Positions 1-11,080 of a DNA stretch of 64,000 nucleotides are shown here, in pieces; position 1 is the stretch's first letter; every line of letters begins with the position of its first letter. The stretch comes from Takashimella koratensis (taxonomy: Eukaryota; Basidiomycota; Tremellomycetes; Trichosporonales; Tetragoniomycetaceae): assembly GCA_003116875.1 (NCBI GenBank), contig BCKT01000011.1, positions 186,001 to 250,000 of the forward strand, read 5' to 3'. Made by a program: the position numbers and the translations under genes. The notes beneath the pieces are model-generated. The model worked only from the letters and a program-made list of their open reading frames with translations, was not told where the DNA came from and searched no databases.

Positions 1-3000
1 TTCGCGAGAGAGTTGTTCAATGTCGCGTTTATTTCGTGCTGGACGGAGTTGTATGAGAGCTATCAGGTAAGTATATCTGGCATGTTTTCAGGAGAGGTCG
101 GCTAACTTTTGATGCAGGAGGACTTGATGCGGAATCTGGAACAGGCTTTGACGAACCCCGGTGTCCCGCCAGACGTGGTTAATGTCATCCTCAATCTCTG
201 CGAGTTTATGGAGCACGATGACAAGATCTACGCGATTGAGTCCAGGACGCTTGGTGACTATGTGAGTAACGGATCTGGCAGAAATGGACTAGTTACCGGC
301 GTGACGGCATGTGTTGACTCTGTTTCTAGGCCGCGGCATTCCACGCTTACGCGAAAGCGCTGCACTACAAGGAGAACGAGTTCTTCAATGATGCCTCGTC
401 TTCCGTCGTCGAGGACCTCATTAGCGTTAACCAGAAACTGCAACAGAGTGACGCAGCATGGGGTACTCTCGAGTATGCGCAAAACAATCTCCAAATGTCG
501 CATGATGTCCTGTGGTATGAGAAGCTCGGACGATGGGAGGAAGCTCTCGAGGTATGGAACCAACGTGGTGACGACCCGACTACCGAGTTCGACGAACCCA
601 CCATCGCTTTCGGCAAGTTGCAGGCCATGCACGCATTGGGCGAATGGGAACAGTTGTCTGAATTCGTTCAAGTCCGATGGCCCAATGCGACACAGGACGA
701 GAAGAAACAAATGGCCCCTCTCGCTGCGGCCGCCAGCTGGTCATTGTCACAATGGGATCTAATGGACGACTACATCGCGACAATGAAGAATGATTCGGCA
801 GATAGGAATTTCTTTAAAGCGATTCTGGCAGTGCACAGGAATCAGTTTTCCTCGGCGTTGAGGCATATTACGAAAGCGAGAGAAAGGCTGGATGGCGAGT
901 TGACGTCACTTACGGGAGAGAGCTACGGAAGGGCCTACGAGTGAGTATGCGCTAGGCGGTATAGAAGATGGAGAAGTGGAGCAGGAAGGATGGGAAGCGA
1001 AGCAGAGAACATGGATTAGGACGATGCTGACGCGTTTCTAGCGTGGTGGTTCGAGTTCAAATGTTGTCAGAGCTCGAAGAGATCATCGCATACAAGGACC
1101 ACGCGGACCAACCCGAGCGCCAGGCGACGCAGCGCAAGACATGGCAGAAGAGGTGAGTACACTGCTGTTCATATCGTATTGCTTGACTTGAGTGCACGGT
1201 AAGAACCGTGCTGACTTATCTAGGCTCGACGGGTGCCAGCGCGATGTGGAAGTCTGGCAACGGATCTTGCAAGTCCGATCGCTGGTCCTCACGCCTCACG
1301 AGGATATGGATACCTGGATCCACTTTGCAGACTTGTGTCGAACTTCAGACAGGTTGGCGTTGGCGGAGAAAACGCTCACTTCGCTCGTGGGCAAAGATCA
1401 GTACTCTGCCGGTCTTGACGTGGAGGTGGGTTTCAGCTTCTTTCCATTTGCCCCAAAGAGGACCGAGCTGACCCTGCGTAACAGGCCCGACTGCGCGCCC
1501 CACCACCCGTCGTCTTCGCTTTCTACCGCCTCAAATGGGCTCAGGCCAACTCGACCCAGGCAATGACAAATACCACCCCTGCTCAACTACACGATGCGAA
1601 ACTCGAGACCGTCGCTCTCCTCCGCGCGTTCGCTCAGCAGGTTTCGGCAGACACGGGGCTAGGCGAGAGAGATAATCAAGGGAGATTGATCTTGCCTGAT
1701 CCCAAGTTGTATGGGGAATACACAAAGTTGCTAGCTAGGTGCTTTGTGGAACTTGGACAGTGGCAGAGCTCGTTGCGAGAGCATGCGGACGAGGTGGGTT
1801 GATACTTTGGCTGTGTGCTGCGATGATCTCGTTGGTCACTCGAAGAGGCTTCCGCTTTCGCTTCCCTGATTAAAAGGATTAAGCTGACACCTCATCTACA
1901 GTCCGACCCAACGGGTATCCTCGAAGACTACTCCCTCGCCACCGAACTTGATCCCGAATGGTACGCTGCCTGGCACACCTGGGCTTTGGCCAATTTCGAA
2001 GTGATCACTCGTTTCGAAGTTTCCCAACAAGGTCTATCCTCAGGCCACTTCACGACTTACATCATCCCGGCTGTCGAGGGTTTCTTGCGGTCGATCGCAC
2101 TGTCCCCTGGGAACTCGTTGCAGGATACACTGAGGTTGTTGACTCTTTGGTTCACTTATGGGTATCAGCATGGTGTGAGCCAGGCCATCGCGCAGGGTCT
2201 CAATAGCGTCAATGTGGATGTTTGGTTGGAGGTCATCCCTCAGGTGAGTGGTTCGATTTTTTGGGAGAAGGACAGGGGAGAGAGACGCATTGTACTAACA
2301 ATTTTCCCCCAAACGCAGATCATTGCACGTATCCAAACACCCCGAGTGGCGATCCAACAACTCATCGTCAGACTCTTGCAAGATATCGGCCGCGCTCATC
2401 CTCAAGCGCTCATCTACCCTCTCACAGTGGCTAGCAAGTCGAACGTCGCGAGTCGTAAGACGGTTGCGCAGAGTATTACTGCAAAGATGCGTGAACATGC
2501 CGCGACGATTGTTGATCAAGTCAGTCAGCTCACTGGTCTTCTGAGATAAAGAAACAAGCTGACATGACTGTTTACGATCAGGCCGAGTTGGTTAGTACGG
2601 AACTTATCCGAGCGGCTATCTTGTGGCACGAGCAATGGCATGAAGGTCTGGAAGAGGCTTCAAAGCATTACTTTGCGGATCATAACGAAGAGGCGATGTT
2701 CGAGGTCCTCGAGCCGTTGCACGACATGATCGAGCGGGTGAGTAGGGGTTTGATATCGGGCCAGCGTAGAGGGTAGAGCCGAAGCAGGAAAGCAGGATGA
2801 AGAGCTGACGCTTGACTCAGGGACCCGAGACGTTACGAGAAACCTCATTCGTTCAAAGCTTTGGACATGAGCTACGAATGGCTAGAGATTTCTGCAGGCG
2901 TTACAAGATGTCAGGTGACGTCAATGAGCTCAACCAAGCTTGGGACATTTACTACTCGGTCAGTACGAGCGGTTACACCGCCAATTGTTTTGCTTGCGGC

Positions 3001-4813
3001 GAAGGAGATTGGGTGTTATAAAAGAGAACAATCAGCTGACTAGGCCTCACGGCGAGCAGACGTTCCAGAGGCTTGGACGACAATTGAAACTGCTCAACGT
3101 TATCGAGCTGCAGTATGTCTCGCCGAAACTTATGGCGGTCAAGGACCTCGACCTCGCTGTTCCAGGTGAGTCGCGGTGGCATTCTGTGGCAGGCAGACGG
3201 GAGAAGATAAGGATAAACCGGAATGAGAGGGGCAGAGCTGACGAGGGAAATAGGCACGTACCAAAGTGGTAAACCGGTCGTTGGTATCGGCCATGTTTTG
3301 CCAACGTTTGCCGTCATCTCGTCCAAACAGCGCCCAAGGCGATTCACCATGCGTGGTCGAGATGGGAAAGAATACGTCTTTTTGCTCAAGGGTGAGTGTG
3401 CCAGCTGAGCTATATCATATGCCGAACTAACACAATCTTCAGGCCACGAGGACTTGCGACAGGACGAACGAGTTATGCAACTCTTCGGTCTTGTCAATAC
3501 TTTATTGGGCAGCGACCAAGAAGCAGCCAAGAGGCACCTCAACATTCTGCAGTACTCGGTCACGCCCCTTTCACCTGGCGCAGGACTGCTCGGATGGGTC
3601 ATTCATAGCGATACATTGCATACGCTTATTAAGGGGTACCGAGACTCGCGTAAGATCTTGATCGATATTGAGAACCGTCTCATGAACCAGGTACGCAAAG
3701 ACATTTTAACTTTCATTCCCGCCCTCCCTGGATGTCTCCAAAGTCATGCATCGCTAACATACTATAATCCAGATGGCCGACGACAACTACGATAGTCTAC
3801 CGCTCATGCACAAAGTCGAAGTCTTCCAGTACGCACTCGACAACACCACAGGACAAGACCTGTATCGTATTCTGTGGCTCAAGAGTCGTAATTCAGAAGC
3901 TTGGCTCGAACGGAGAACGACGTACATCCGGACATTGGCGCTCACGTCGATGGTTGGGTACATCCTCGGTCTGGGTGATCGACATCCGTCGAACTTGTTG
4001 TTGGACCAGACTTCGGGCAAGGTCGTTCATATCGACTTTGTGAGTAGCGCCTTGGCGGGCAATGGAGTGAGTCTGCGCTGACACGCCAACAGGGTGACTG
4101 CTTCGAAGTTGCGATGCAGCGAGACAAATACCCTGAGAAAGTTCCGTTCCGTCTCACCCGTATGCTCATTCATGCTATGGAGGTGAGTTGAGCTTTCTAT
4201 ACTGTTATGATCCACGCGTAAGCTGACCTTGTCACCCTCAGGTGTGCGGCATCACGGGCTCCTTCTCGCGAAGTTGCGAAGTCTCGATGGAAGTGCTCCG
4301 AACAAACAAAGAGTCTCTCATGGCTGTTCTCGAAGCATTCGTCTACGACCCACTGATCAACTGGCGTTTGACGGTCGCCAAGAACCAGCCCGGTGGTCGA
4401 TCGACCACTCAGGACGTCGAGGATAGACAGTTTGATAAACGGACTGGTCGCGCAGACGAGCGTGAGATCCTCATCGGTACGTATAGAGTAGAGCATACAT
4501 CCGCTACCACTGGTGTGAGCACAGCTGACACGAACCGCAGAAGCCGATCGTCCGGAAGTGATGAACGACAAGGCGCTCCAAGTTATCGAGAGAGTACGAA
4601 GAAAACTTACAGGTCGCGATTTCAAACCGAATGTCTCGTTGGATGTGAAAGAGCAGGTAGATGAACTCGTTAGCCAAGCGACGTCGGTTGAGAATCTTTG
4701 TGTTGCATTCTTGGGATGGTGAGTTGCTGTTGTTGGAAAGGAGAAGTGTGGTTAGGAATGACGGAAAGGGAAGGGCCAAAGCTGACTGGGTGTACAGGTG
4801 CTCTTTCTGGTAA
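1..4813 (+). CDS. TOR1: TOR serine/threonine kinase, C-terminal part (partial at window start)
   Basis: Catalytic subunit of the TOR complexes, the nutrient-sensing growth kinase. The 5' end lies outside the window. Eighteen exons were read: 1-66, 118-261, 330-940, 1042-1152, 1224-1425, 1485-1793, 1902-2243, 2319-2519, 2582-2737, 2821-2958, 3060-3165, 3254-3391, 3443-3690, 3773-4039, 4093-4182, 4242-4476, 4541-4718 and 4798-4813. They sum to 3558 bases, an exact codon multiple (1185 residues). FAT helical repeats fill the first half. The FRB domain spans about 2590-3110, with the family motif [14 protein letters not shown]. In the kinase domain [10 protein letters not shown], the catalytic loop [10 protein letters not shown] and HIDFGD are intact. 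The FATC tail ends in LGWCSFW, against GWCPFW in most TORs; the last intron splits the W codon. The gene is intron-dense. Identification is very secure; which paralog, if two exist, cannot be told. Confidence 0.97.
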
Positions 4814-5588
4814 TTCTATGGTGACTTCTTACGGCGTCAAGTGTCGAGCCGTGGTCGGTTTGAGACTGCTGTTTTGCCTCTATTATAGTGCTTTGTCTGT
4901 GATACGTTTCAAGCGCGGGTGCATTGACCTGGTCGGTTGCCCCTCGTCTCCCTTGCCTTCCCTCCTGTCCCCCCCGTTCCTCGTTCCTCACTCGCTTGCA
5001 TCCCTCCTTTCTCTTTCTGGACAGACAAACCATCATCATGATAACAATAGTGTAACACGACTGAGAATATGAATCATGTGTGCATCCAACGACGAAGCGT
5101 AGAGCCCGCCCTTTTGAGCTGCTGGGGAATAACGAGTCGCTGGGATCTGAGATCTGTCATCAGCATCATCAAAGTCATTACTGTCATCGCCATCAACACC
5201 CAATTTCTCTTCGATCTGGAGGATCAATGTCGCCGACGAGCCGTACTTGTCCGTCAAACGTCTCCACTGCACTGTATAAACAGTAGTTTTGGTAGATGTT
5301 TGAGTGTCTTATGATCAGCTTGTTGGATGAGAGGCAAGCAGAGGACGAGAGCGCCCTGCTCGCGGACGAGATCTGAGATCTCAGCTCGGTGCGCAGTGGG
5401 GAGGGAGCATGAGGACAGCCCTGGAGCGTGTCTGTGCGCCCTTCCCTGCCCTCATCTCGCCATCACCGTCCCCACCGTCACCATCACTGCGCTCGAGCTT
5501 TACACTTACCCATCGTTTCAATATCTCCCTCTCCCTTGCCGCTCACCTCTTCATTCATCACGACTTGCCCGCCGTTCCTCTCACCACC
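4814..5588. other. Intergenic: TOR 3' flank and RNase III-like gene promoter
   Basis: 775 bases without a supportable gene. The first part should contain the TOR 3' UTR. A pyrimidine-rich tract at about 4930-5030 and C/T-rich sequence at about 5440-5580 precede the next start codon and look like a fungal promoter and 5' UTR. Open frames here are short and lack family features. Confidence 0.5.
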
Positions 5589-6706
5589 ATGTCCGACGAA
5601 CGCCTCGCCAAGATCATCGAGGGGCTCAAGGCCGACTTCCCCCCTCTCCCACCTATCAGCGACGCAGCCCTCGCAGACGCAGCCGTCACGCACAGCACCT
5701 TCGCCAACACATACAACAGCCTCAACCTTGGTCCCACCCTGGACGACTATGAGAAGCTGGAACATGTGGGAGACTCGCTGCTAAGTGAGCACATTGGTGT
5801 TCGAGATACTCTCAAGTTTTGCTCCGCTGATTGTGATGAACCAGATACGGCAGTGACTCTGATGCTTCACGACACCTTCCCAAAGCTTGATGAGGGAGGC
5901 TCCTCAGTAAGGCTCTACACTCCCCCCTGATTTTCCCCTCCCAGTCCGGCGCACGTGAAGCTGATACCCTCTCCAGAAACTCCGGTCGTTGTTGGTCAGG
6001 AACATTACTCTTGCCCAACTCTCAGTCTATTACGGCCTCCCGGCTCGCCTCCGAGTCAAATCAGACGTCAAAGTCGGGACCACCGTGGCCAGGCAGACCG
6101 ACATCCATGCAGCTCTCTTTGAAGCCCACGTGGGCGCATCCTTCTACTCAGTCCTGAAAGAACGAGGACCTCGCAAAGACGCAACCGAGCAAATCTTCTG
6201 CAGCCTCGACCTGATCTTCGAAAAAATTGCAATCGCATTCGCGAAAGAGCTGGGGACGAAACCTGGCGAGGAGGGAGATGCCAGTATAGAGCTTGCCTCG
6301 GCTCACGAGTCTATGGCCTTGACAAAATGGTCGGCGGCGGTGTCGAGCTACCACGCCCACAAGGACCTGGATACAAGCAGTCTACCGGACGACTTCGGGA
6401 CTGGCAAACTCGGTCTGTTCAACGAGTGGCACATCAAGCACTGGAAAGTTCCTCCTGAGTATGAAGTGCAACAGGAAGGGGAGCAGCATGACCTGTCCTG
6501 GACAGTTTCAGCGAACATCAAGAACCCGCAAGGCGGCACCGTGTACGTGTCATTCAATGATACATGAACTCTGGTAGCGAGAGGGCTTCCGCTGACTTGA
6601 TTTCCGTTGACTTGATATTGCCAGGAGCGCTTCCGCTACACGCAAGACTGTCAAGCTTGCCCGGTCGATTGTCGCTGGCGTCGTCCTCAAGCAACTCGGT
6701 GTCTAA
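5589..6706 (+). CDS. RNase III-like protein with C-terminal dsRBD, paralog A
   Basis: Predicted double-stranded RNA-binding protein of the RNase III family, 301 residues in four exons (5589-5784, 5845-5906, 5977-6542, 6625-6706; exact codon sum). The first signature motif reads YEKLEHVGDSLL at about residues 56-67 and keeps the Glu and Asp metal ligands. The second, normally ADxFEALIGA, reads AALFEAHVGA, so one catalytic Asp is Ala while the Glu remains. A dsRBD follows: LFNEWHIKHW at its start and ATRKTVKLARSIVAG as the third dsRBD motif, encoded by the last exon. The neighbour downstream is a diverged copy with the same three intron positions. Loss of the Asp suggests weak or absent cleavage and perhaps a binding role; this is inference. 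Mitochondrial ribosomal mL44 also has a dead RNase III fold and is the main alternative, though the tandem pair argues against it. Confidence 0.82.
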
Positions 6707-7149
6707 GAGGAGAGAGTCGAAGCAGGAAGAGGCGAGACTATATGACGCGACGTAGCGAGACCAATCTGTCTCGTGAAACCATTTCCCAGTCGATAGTATC
6801 AAGTGACTTGCTTCGTGGTCTTGGAACGTGTGCACCTACCCATATCAGTTCTTTTGCTTCCCCTTGTCAATGGAAAGATACTGTATGTATATGTAATGCC
6901 AGATGTGAAGTAGACCTGCTGTCCAACCCTCTCGTTGAGTGCTGCGCCCTTGAGGCTGTCCTCATTGCGCCCTCGCTTGATCTTGTCAACAGGTGAACAA
7001 GGATCTTATTGTCCTCGTGAGCGTTCTTTAATCATCAGTCATCACCGTCACCTTGTCATCACCATTCCACGCGTTTCGCCACCCTAAGACATACTCCATT
7101 CAGTATCTCTTCCAATTTTGCTCCTTGACGTTCTTGAGCCCTCCTGGTA

Positions 7150-8259
7150 ATGCCTCAGCACCTATCCGACCAGCGGCTTGCCGCCATCATCACCACCATT
7201 GGGCCTCAACTCCCATCCCTACCAGTCATCCTGGATTCGATGCTGGCTCGGGCGGCGCTCACTCACAGGACCTACTCTGTGGCATATAGCAGCCCCAACG
7301 AGCTGATCGAAGACTACCAGAGGCTTGAACATATTGGAGATCTTGTTCTCAGTGAGTAGAAAATGTGTTTCAACTTCTCACGGAAGCTGATGGCGGGTGC
7401 ATTGCAGACGCTGCCATTGGGATCATGGTGGATGACATGTTTCCAAAGGTGCCAAAAGGTCCTTCCAGAGTGAGCTTCTTGCATTGATCACAGCGGCTGA
7501 TCACCCCCTTTTCTTAGCTTCTGTGCTTGCTGCTCATCAAGACTGAGACCTTGGCCTCACTCTCCATCCACTACAAGCTCCCCGTTCGCCTGCGCGCAAA
7601 ACCGGAGGTTGAAGAGGAATCTCTCCTCAACAATCAAGTCGCCGTCCAGGCAGCGCTCCTGGAGGCCCACATCGGTGGCTACTACTACTCTTTCCTCAAA
7701 CACGGCGCCACTCGCAAGGACGCACTCGACCAAGTTACGTCCTGCGTGGAAGCGATTTTCGAGCCGATCGCCAAACAAGCCGCTAACGAGCTCGGCATTA
7801 CCCCGAGTCAGCGAGAGCAGAGGCTGGGCGAGTCATTGCTCCCAGGAGAGGTGATTCCAACTTTCTCTGCTTGCGCCTCTCATCAGATCTTCGACCTCGT
7901 CCAACACCATCAGTATACCAATGCCCACGAGAGCAACACCGACTTGGACGAGCTGGCCTCATCAAACCTTGTCAAGCTCAACTCGTGGCATCTCAAGCGA
8001 TGGAACGATATCCCGACTTGCACATACATTGAAGGCAGTGCCAAACACGCTACATTTTGGACTGTTGTCTGTACCGCAAGAAGCCCTAGTGGTGAAGAAT
8101 GGTATGTGTGATTTCAAAGTCATGCCCTATGCTGACTTGCATGTACTGTAGCGTTGTATCGCCACACGAAAGACAAAGCAGTTGGCCAAAGGCGTTGCGG
8201 CTGGGATCCTGTTGCAGCGTTTTGGCAATCTGAACCGGAAACGTCCTCGGCCGGAGTAG
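7150..8259 (+). CDS. RNase III-like protein with C-terminal dsRBD, paralog B
   Basis: Tandem paralog of the upstream gene, 319 residues. Exons 7150-7351, 7408-7469, 7518-8105 and 8152-8259 give an exact codon sum, with introns at the positions used in paralog A. Motif one is YQRLEHIGDLVL (Glu and Asp retained; the preceding conserved Glu is Gln). Motif two is AALLEAHIGG, again with Ala for the catalytic Asp. The dsRBD begins with LVKLNSWHLKRW and ends with ATRKTKQLAKGVAAG in the last exon. The third donor is a non-consensus gtgtga, chosen because it restores the dsRBD frame; this is the weakest point of the model. The C-terminus is basic (RKRPRPE). The shared Asp loss predates the duplication. 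Function in RNAi, rRNA processing or as a pseudoenzyme cannot be decided here. Confidence 0.8.
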
Positions 8260-8742
8260 AACCATATGTGTTCACGAGTTTAGAGAGGGGTGTTGACTCG
8301 GGTTGGTTTCCATAGCTTCAGCAGAGGAGTAAACGACTTGTCTTCGTGTTGATCATTTTGACACCAGCTCTAATTGATGTTGAAAGTACATTCTTTGCCT
8401 CCGCGCGTTCAAACAGAGGTACCAGGACCAAGCAGACGCCTTTGGTGGCGGCTCTTCATTCAAGTGACGTGAAGTTTCCATTGACCATGAACCACCATTC
8501 TCGACAGAATGATGGACCCTACTGAACTGAAGGATTTCCTCTGCTCATCTCCCCGAGTACATGCGATAAGCCCGTCTGCTTTCTTATCTTTGCCTACCAT
8601 GGAGGTATTCATGGAGCGATATGGTCTTCGGCGATCTGTCCGATTGTTTTTCCCTCCTTTCTCCTCGCTGTCGTTTACCCAGAGTCTAGACTAATGGCAT
8701 CCTTTCAGCGGATCGGGAAAGGCTGACCTCCACCCGGAAGTA

Positions 8743-8930
8743 GTGGCTGATCACGACCACTTGACGATGCGGTCTTATGGTAGAAAATCTTTTGTGAGAG
8801 GACAACAATGGATCTCGAAGGGATTTCAAAATGGAACGTTCTCCAACCAACCAGTCGGATCATGTCTATCTCGACTTTCCCAACTAAAAAAGGAAGTCAC
8901 TTTCCAACGCCGGGAGGTGTATTCAGATAG
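8743..8930 (+). repeat. Diverged direct repeat, copy 1
   Basis: Non-coding sequence collinear with 9386-9575. Shared words keep their order and spacing: atcttttgtga (8787 / 9430), cggatcatg (8856 / 9499) and ctttccaac (8900 / 9545). Offsets are 643, 643 and 645 bases. Copy 2 lies upstream of the 9839 gene, so copy 1 may mark the old promoter of a lost paralog. No convincing gene lies between 8260 and 9838. Confidence 0.6.
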
Positions 8931-9385
8931 ATGGCGCGTCCGGCCTTCCCCGAGTTTTGTGATCGTGCTATGACGAACAAGTCTCTCACCCACGCCTACT
9001 CGTTCTGGCTTGTGCTAGTGGGTAATGGCTCGCGTTTCTCGTCTTGTTTGGAATTTTTTGAATGGGTGGCAAATACCGCAGGGGATCGTACAACGACCCG
9101 CCGCAATGCTCGACGGATAAACAGAAAGTCTCTTCAAGGGAGTGATTCTATCCTTTTGTCTTGCCGCGTGCGTCCGATACGCATATCGCCTCCTGCCGTT
9201 TGCTTACTGAGGATGCCTTCATGGGACAGCAGGGTTTTCGGCTATCCTCCCGAATGCTTTTCCTGGACATACATGAGGCTCTCCATTCCACCATTGCACC
9301 CATCGCCAAAAGTCCAGACCGAACGCCTCTTTTCAGCTCATCGTCAAAGACAGGCCTCTCCACCCCGACACTGAATAGAAATCGG

Positions 9386-9575
9386 CTGCAGATATACGAC
9401 TACACGATCAGGCAGTCTGGCGGCAGAGGATCTTTTGTGATCGAAAATGTTGGCGCTTCAAAGGATGTTTGAAACGCATCATTTACAAGCCGACCGGCCG
9501 GATCATGATTGTCTTGATTTCACCAAGAAGAAAAAAGGAGGCCGCTTTCCAACTGCTGTTCTAGTCTGAGGTGGG
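9386..9575 (+). repeat. Diverged direct repeat, copy 2
   Basis: Partner of the copy at 8743-8930. It sits about 260 bases upstream of the start codon of the first member of the unrecognised paralog family, within its likely promoter. Confidence 0.6.
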
Positions 9576-9747
9576 CTTCCATGAGATGAAGGGTGTTCGA
9601 CCCCATTGACGCCGGCGCACATATGAGTGGTTTCGAGCCCCTACGGGTCAGCGGTGAGCTGCGGAAACGACTAGAAACCCTCCTCAAAGGAGCGCTCTCC
9701 ATCCACACCCACGAACGTGGTGCATGGGTCTACAGCTGGAGCGATGA

Positions 9748-9755
9748 TATATAAG
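9748..9755 (+). promoter_or_regulatory. TATA-like box of the 9839 gene
   Basis: The sequence tatataag lies about 85 bases upstream of the start codon. The two related genes downstream have similar A/T boxes 83 and 199 bases upstream of their starts, which suggests inherited promoter architecture. Confidence 0.5.
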
Positions 9756-9838
9756 GCAGTACCGGTGGCAAAATATTTCCCCCAATTTCAATCTCTTCAA
9801 TATCGAGACCAACTTGAACTTTCAACACTAGTTTTGCC

Positions 9839-11080
9839 ATGGATACAGAGCGCACAACTTTTGACACTGGACGGCCGGAGACTACGGCAAGCATCAACAG
9901 CGAAAACGAAGGTCTTAAGCTGGTAGAGAAGGGCGGCACCCATTGGGAGTCGAAGGAAGCCTTTCACCAATGGCTCATTAGTACGCAGACGGGGACCTTT
10001 GAACCAATCGATTTGAAGACCTTTCAAAGTCTATTCAGCGTCGGATCCAACAGCTCCCACATCGTCCCCCACCGGGACTTCATCAAAGCTTATCCTGTCA
10101 AGAACACTACCTATCTGACAGTCTCCAAGCAGTTGAAGGTCGAGAATCACAAAGGCTCAGTCTTTGTGGTCCCAATTGACCATGACGCTCAAATCCATGC
10201 AGCCTCGCACCTCGTGGACTGCCTAAGTCTCCGTCCATATCCAGCGTGGACCACGGTTTGGCAGAACAATCCCAATGTTTCATCTGCGCTTGTCTTCCAG
10301 GATCAGCAGTTCCACGCTCCTCTTCCTCGAAGCGGTGGGACCCTTCCTGAGAACGTCGCTAACAAGATCAATGAGCTGAAAGAGACCGGCACCACCACCA
10401 TTATCGTGAATGAATACCCGGAAGTCAGTTCGGACTGGGAGGACCTTGCTTCACGTCAAAAGGACACAACGGCCTACGTCATCAAGCTCGAGGGTCGCGA
10501 CGCTTCACCTAGCGACGACGTCCCCGACAAGGAACCCTCTGCGAAAGAGGAAAGCATGCGTATCATGACCAAGGACCTTAAACCGACCTTTCCTGAGCCG
10601 CGCTCTCTGGTCGAGATGCTCCTCGCTTTCCCCGGTGCTCAAGCAGCCGCATTGGAGATGAGCGTAACTCCCAACACCTTTGTCTCGGCTGCCAGCACCT
10701 ACGCTAACGGATTGGACCATGAGGGCCATACCTCTTGTCATATCATCCATCCAATCATCTCAGTGGTGGACAGAGTATATTCAAGGGAATACACTTCAAG
10801 TGAAGGACCCCGCTTGAGGAGGGTCACAGTCCCAATCGATGACTTCTTGAAGGCGGCACTCATTGAAGAGATGTCGAGGGTCGCAAGAACAATGTCGGCT
10901 CATGACACTTACAGCGGGGATAGTATCGTCGAACAGTCGCTAAAGAATCTGCAAGGTCGTACCGATTTTGTTCCGCCTTCCGGGGAAGTGAGCAACACCT
11001 TCAGTATTGGCAACTGGAGCGGGAGCAAGCTTTGGTTTCATTTTGCTGGGCCGGATCAGCTGGCCTCGGAGCTTGTATAA
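9839..11080 (+). CDS. Unrecognised protein, tandem paralog family member 1
   Basis: Single-exon gene for 413 residues. I do not recognise the family. No signal peptide or membrane segment is visible. An N-terminal block (HWESKEAFHQWL, about residues 38-49) is followed by a beta-rich block ending in VPIDHDAQ. A central block carries LPENVANKINELKETGTTT. A C-terminal block has LKNLQGR and then KLWFHFAGPDQ. The same blocks in the same order occur in the next gene (13151-14351) and, more weakly, in the third (15243-16526). The start is chosen because a TATA box precedes it and the upstream sequence is not open in this frame. The family-wide layout suggests a paired structural domain, but no function can be stated. 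Confidence 0.8.
   Translation: MDTERTTFDTGRPETTASINSENEGLKLVEKGGTHWESKEAFHQWLISTQTGTFEPIDLKTFQSLFSVGSNSSHIVPHRDFIKAYPVKNTTYLTVSKQLKVENHKGSVFVVPIDHDAQIHAASHLVDCLSLRPYPAWTTVWQNNPNVSSALVFQDQQFHAPLPRSGGTLPENVANKINELKETGTTTIIVNEYPEVSSDWEDLASRQKDTTAYVIKLEGRDASPSDDVPDKEPSAKEESMRIMTKDLKPTFPEPRSLVEMLLAFPGAQAAALEMSVTPNTFVSAASTYANGLDHEGHTSCHIIHPIISVVDRVYSREYTSSEGPRLRRVTVPIDDFLKAALIEEMSRVARTMSAHDTYSGDSIVEQSLKNLQGRTDFVPPSGEVSNTFSIGNWSGSKLWFHFAGPDQLASELV

Noticed and set aside
8931..9472. Possible gene in the 8260-9838 gap
   Set aside because: Overlapping short frames on both strands with no shared features with the neighbouring family and no splice logic.
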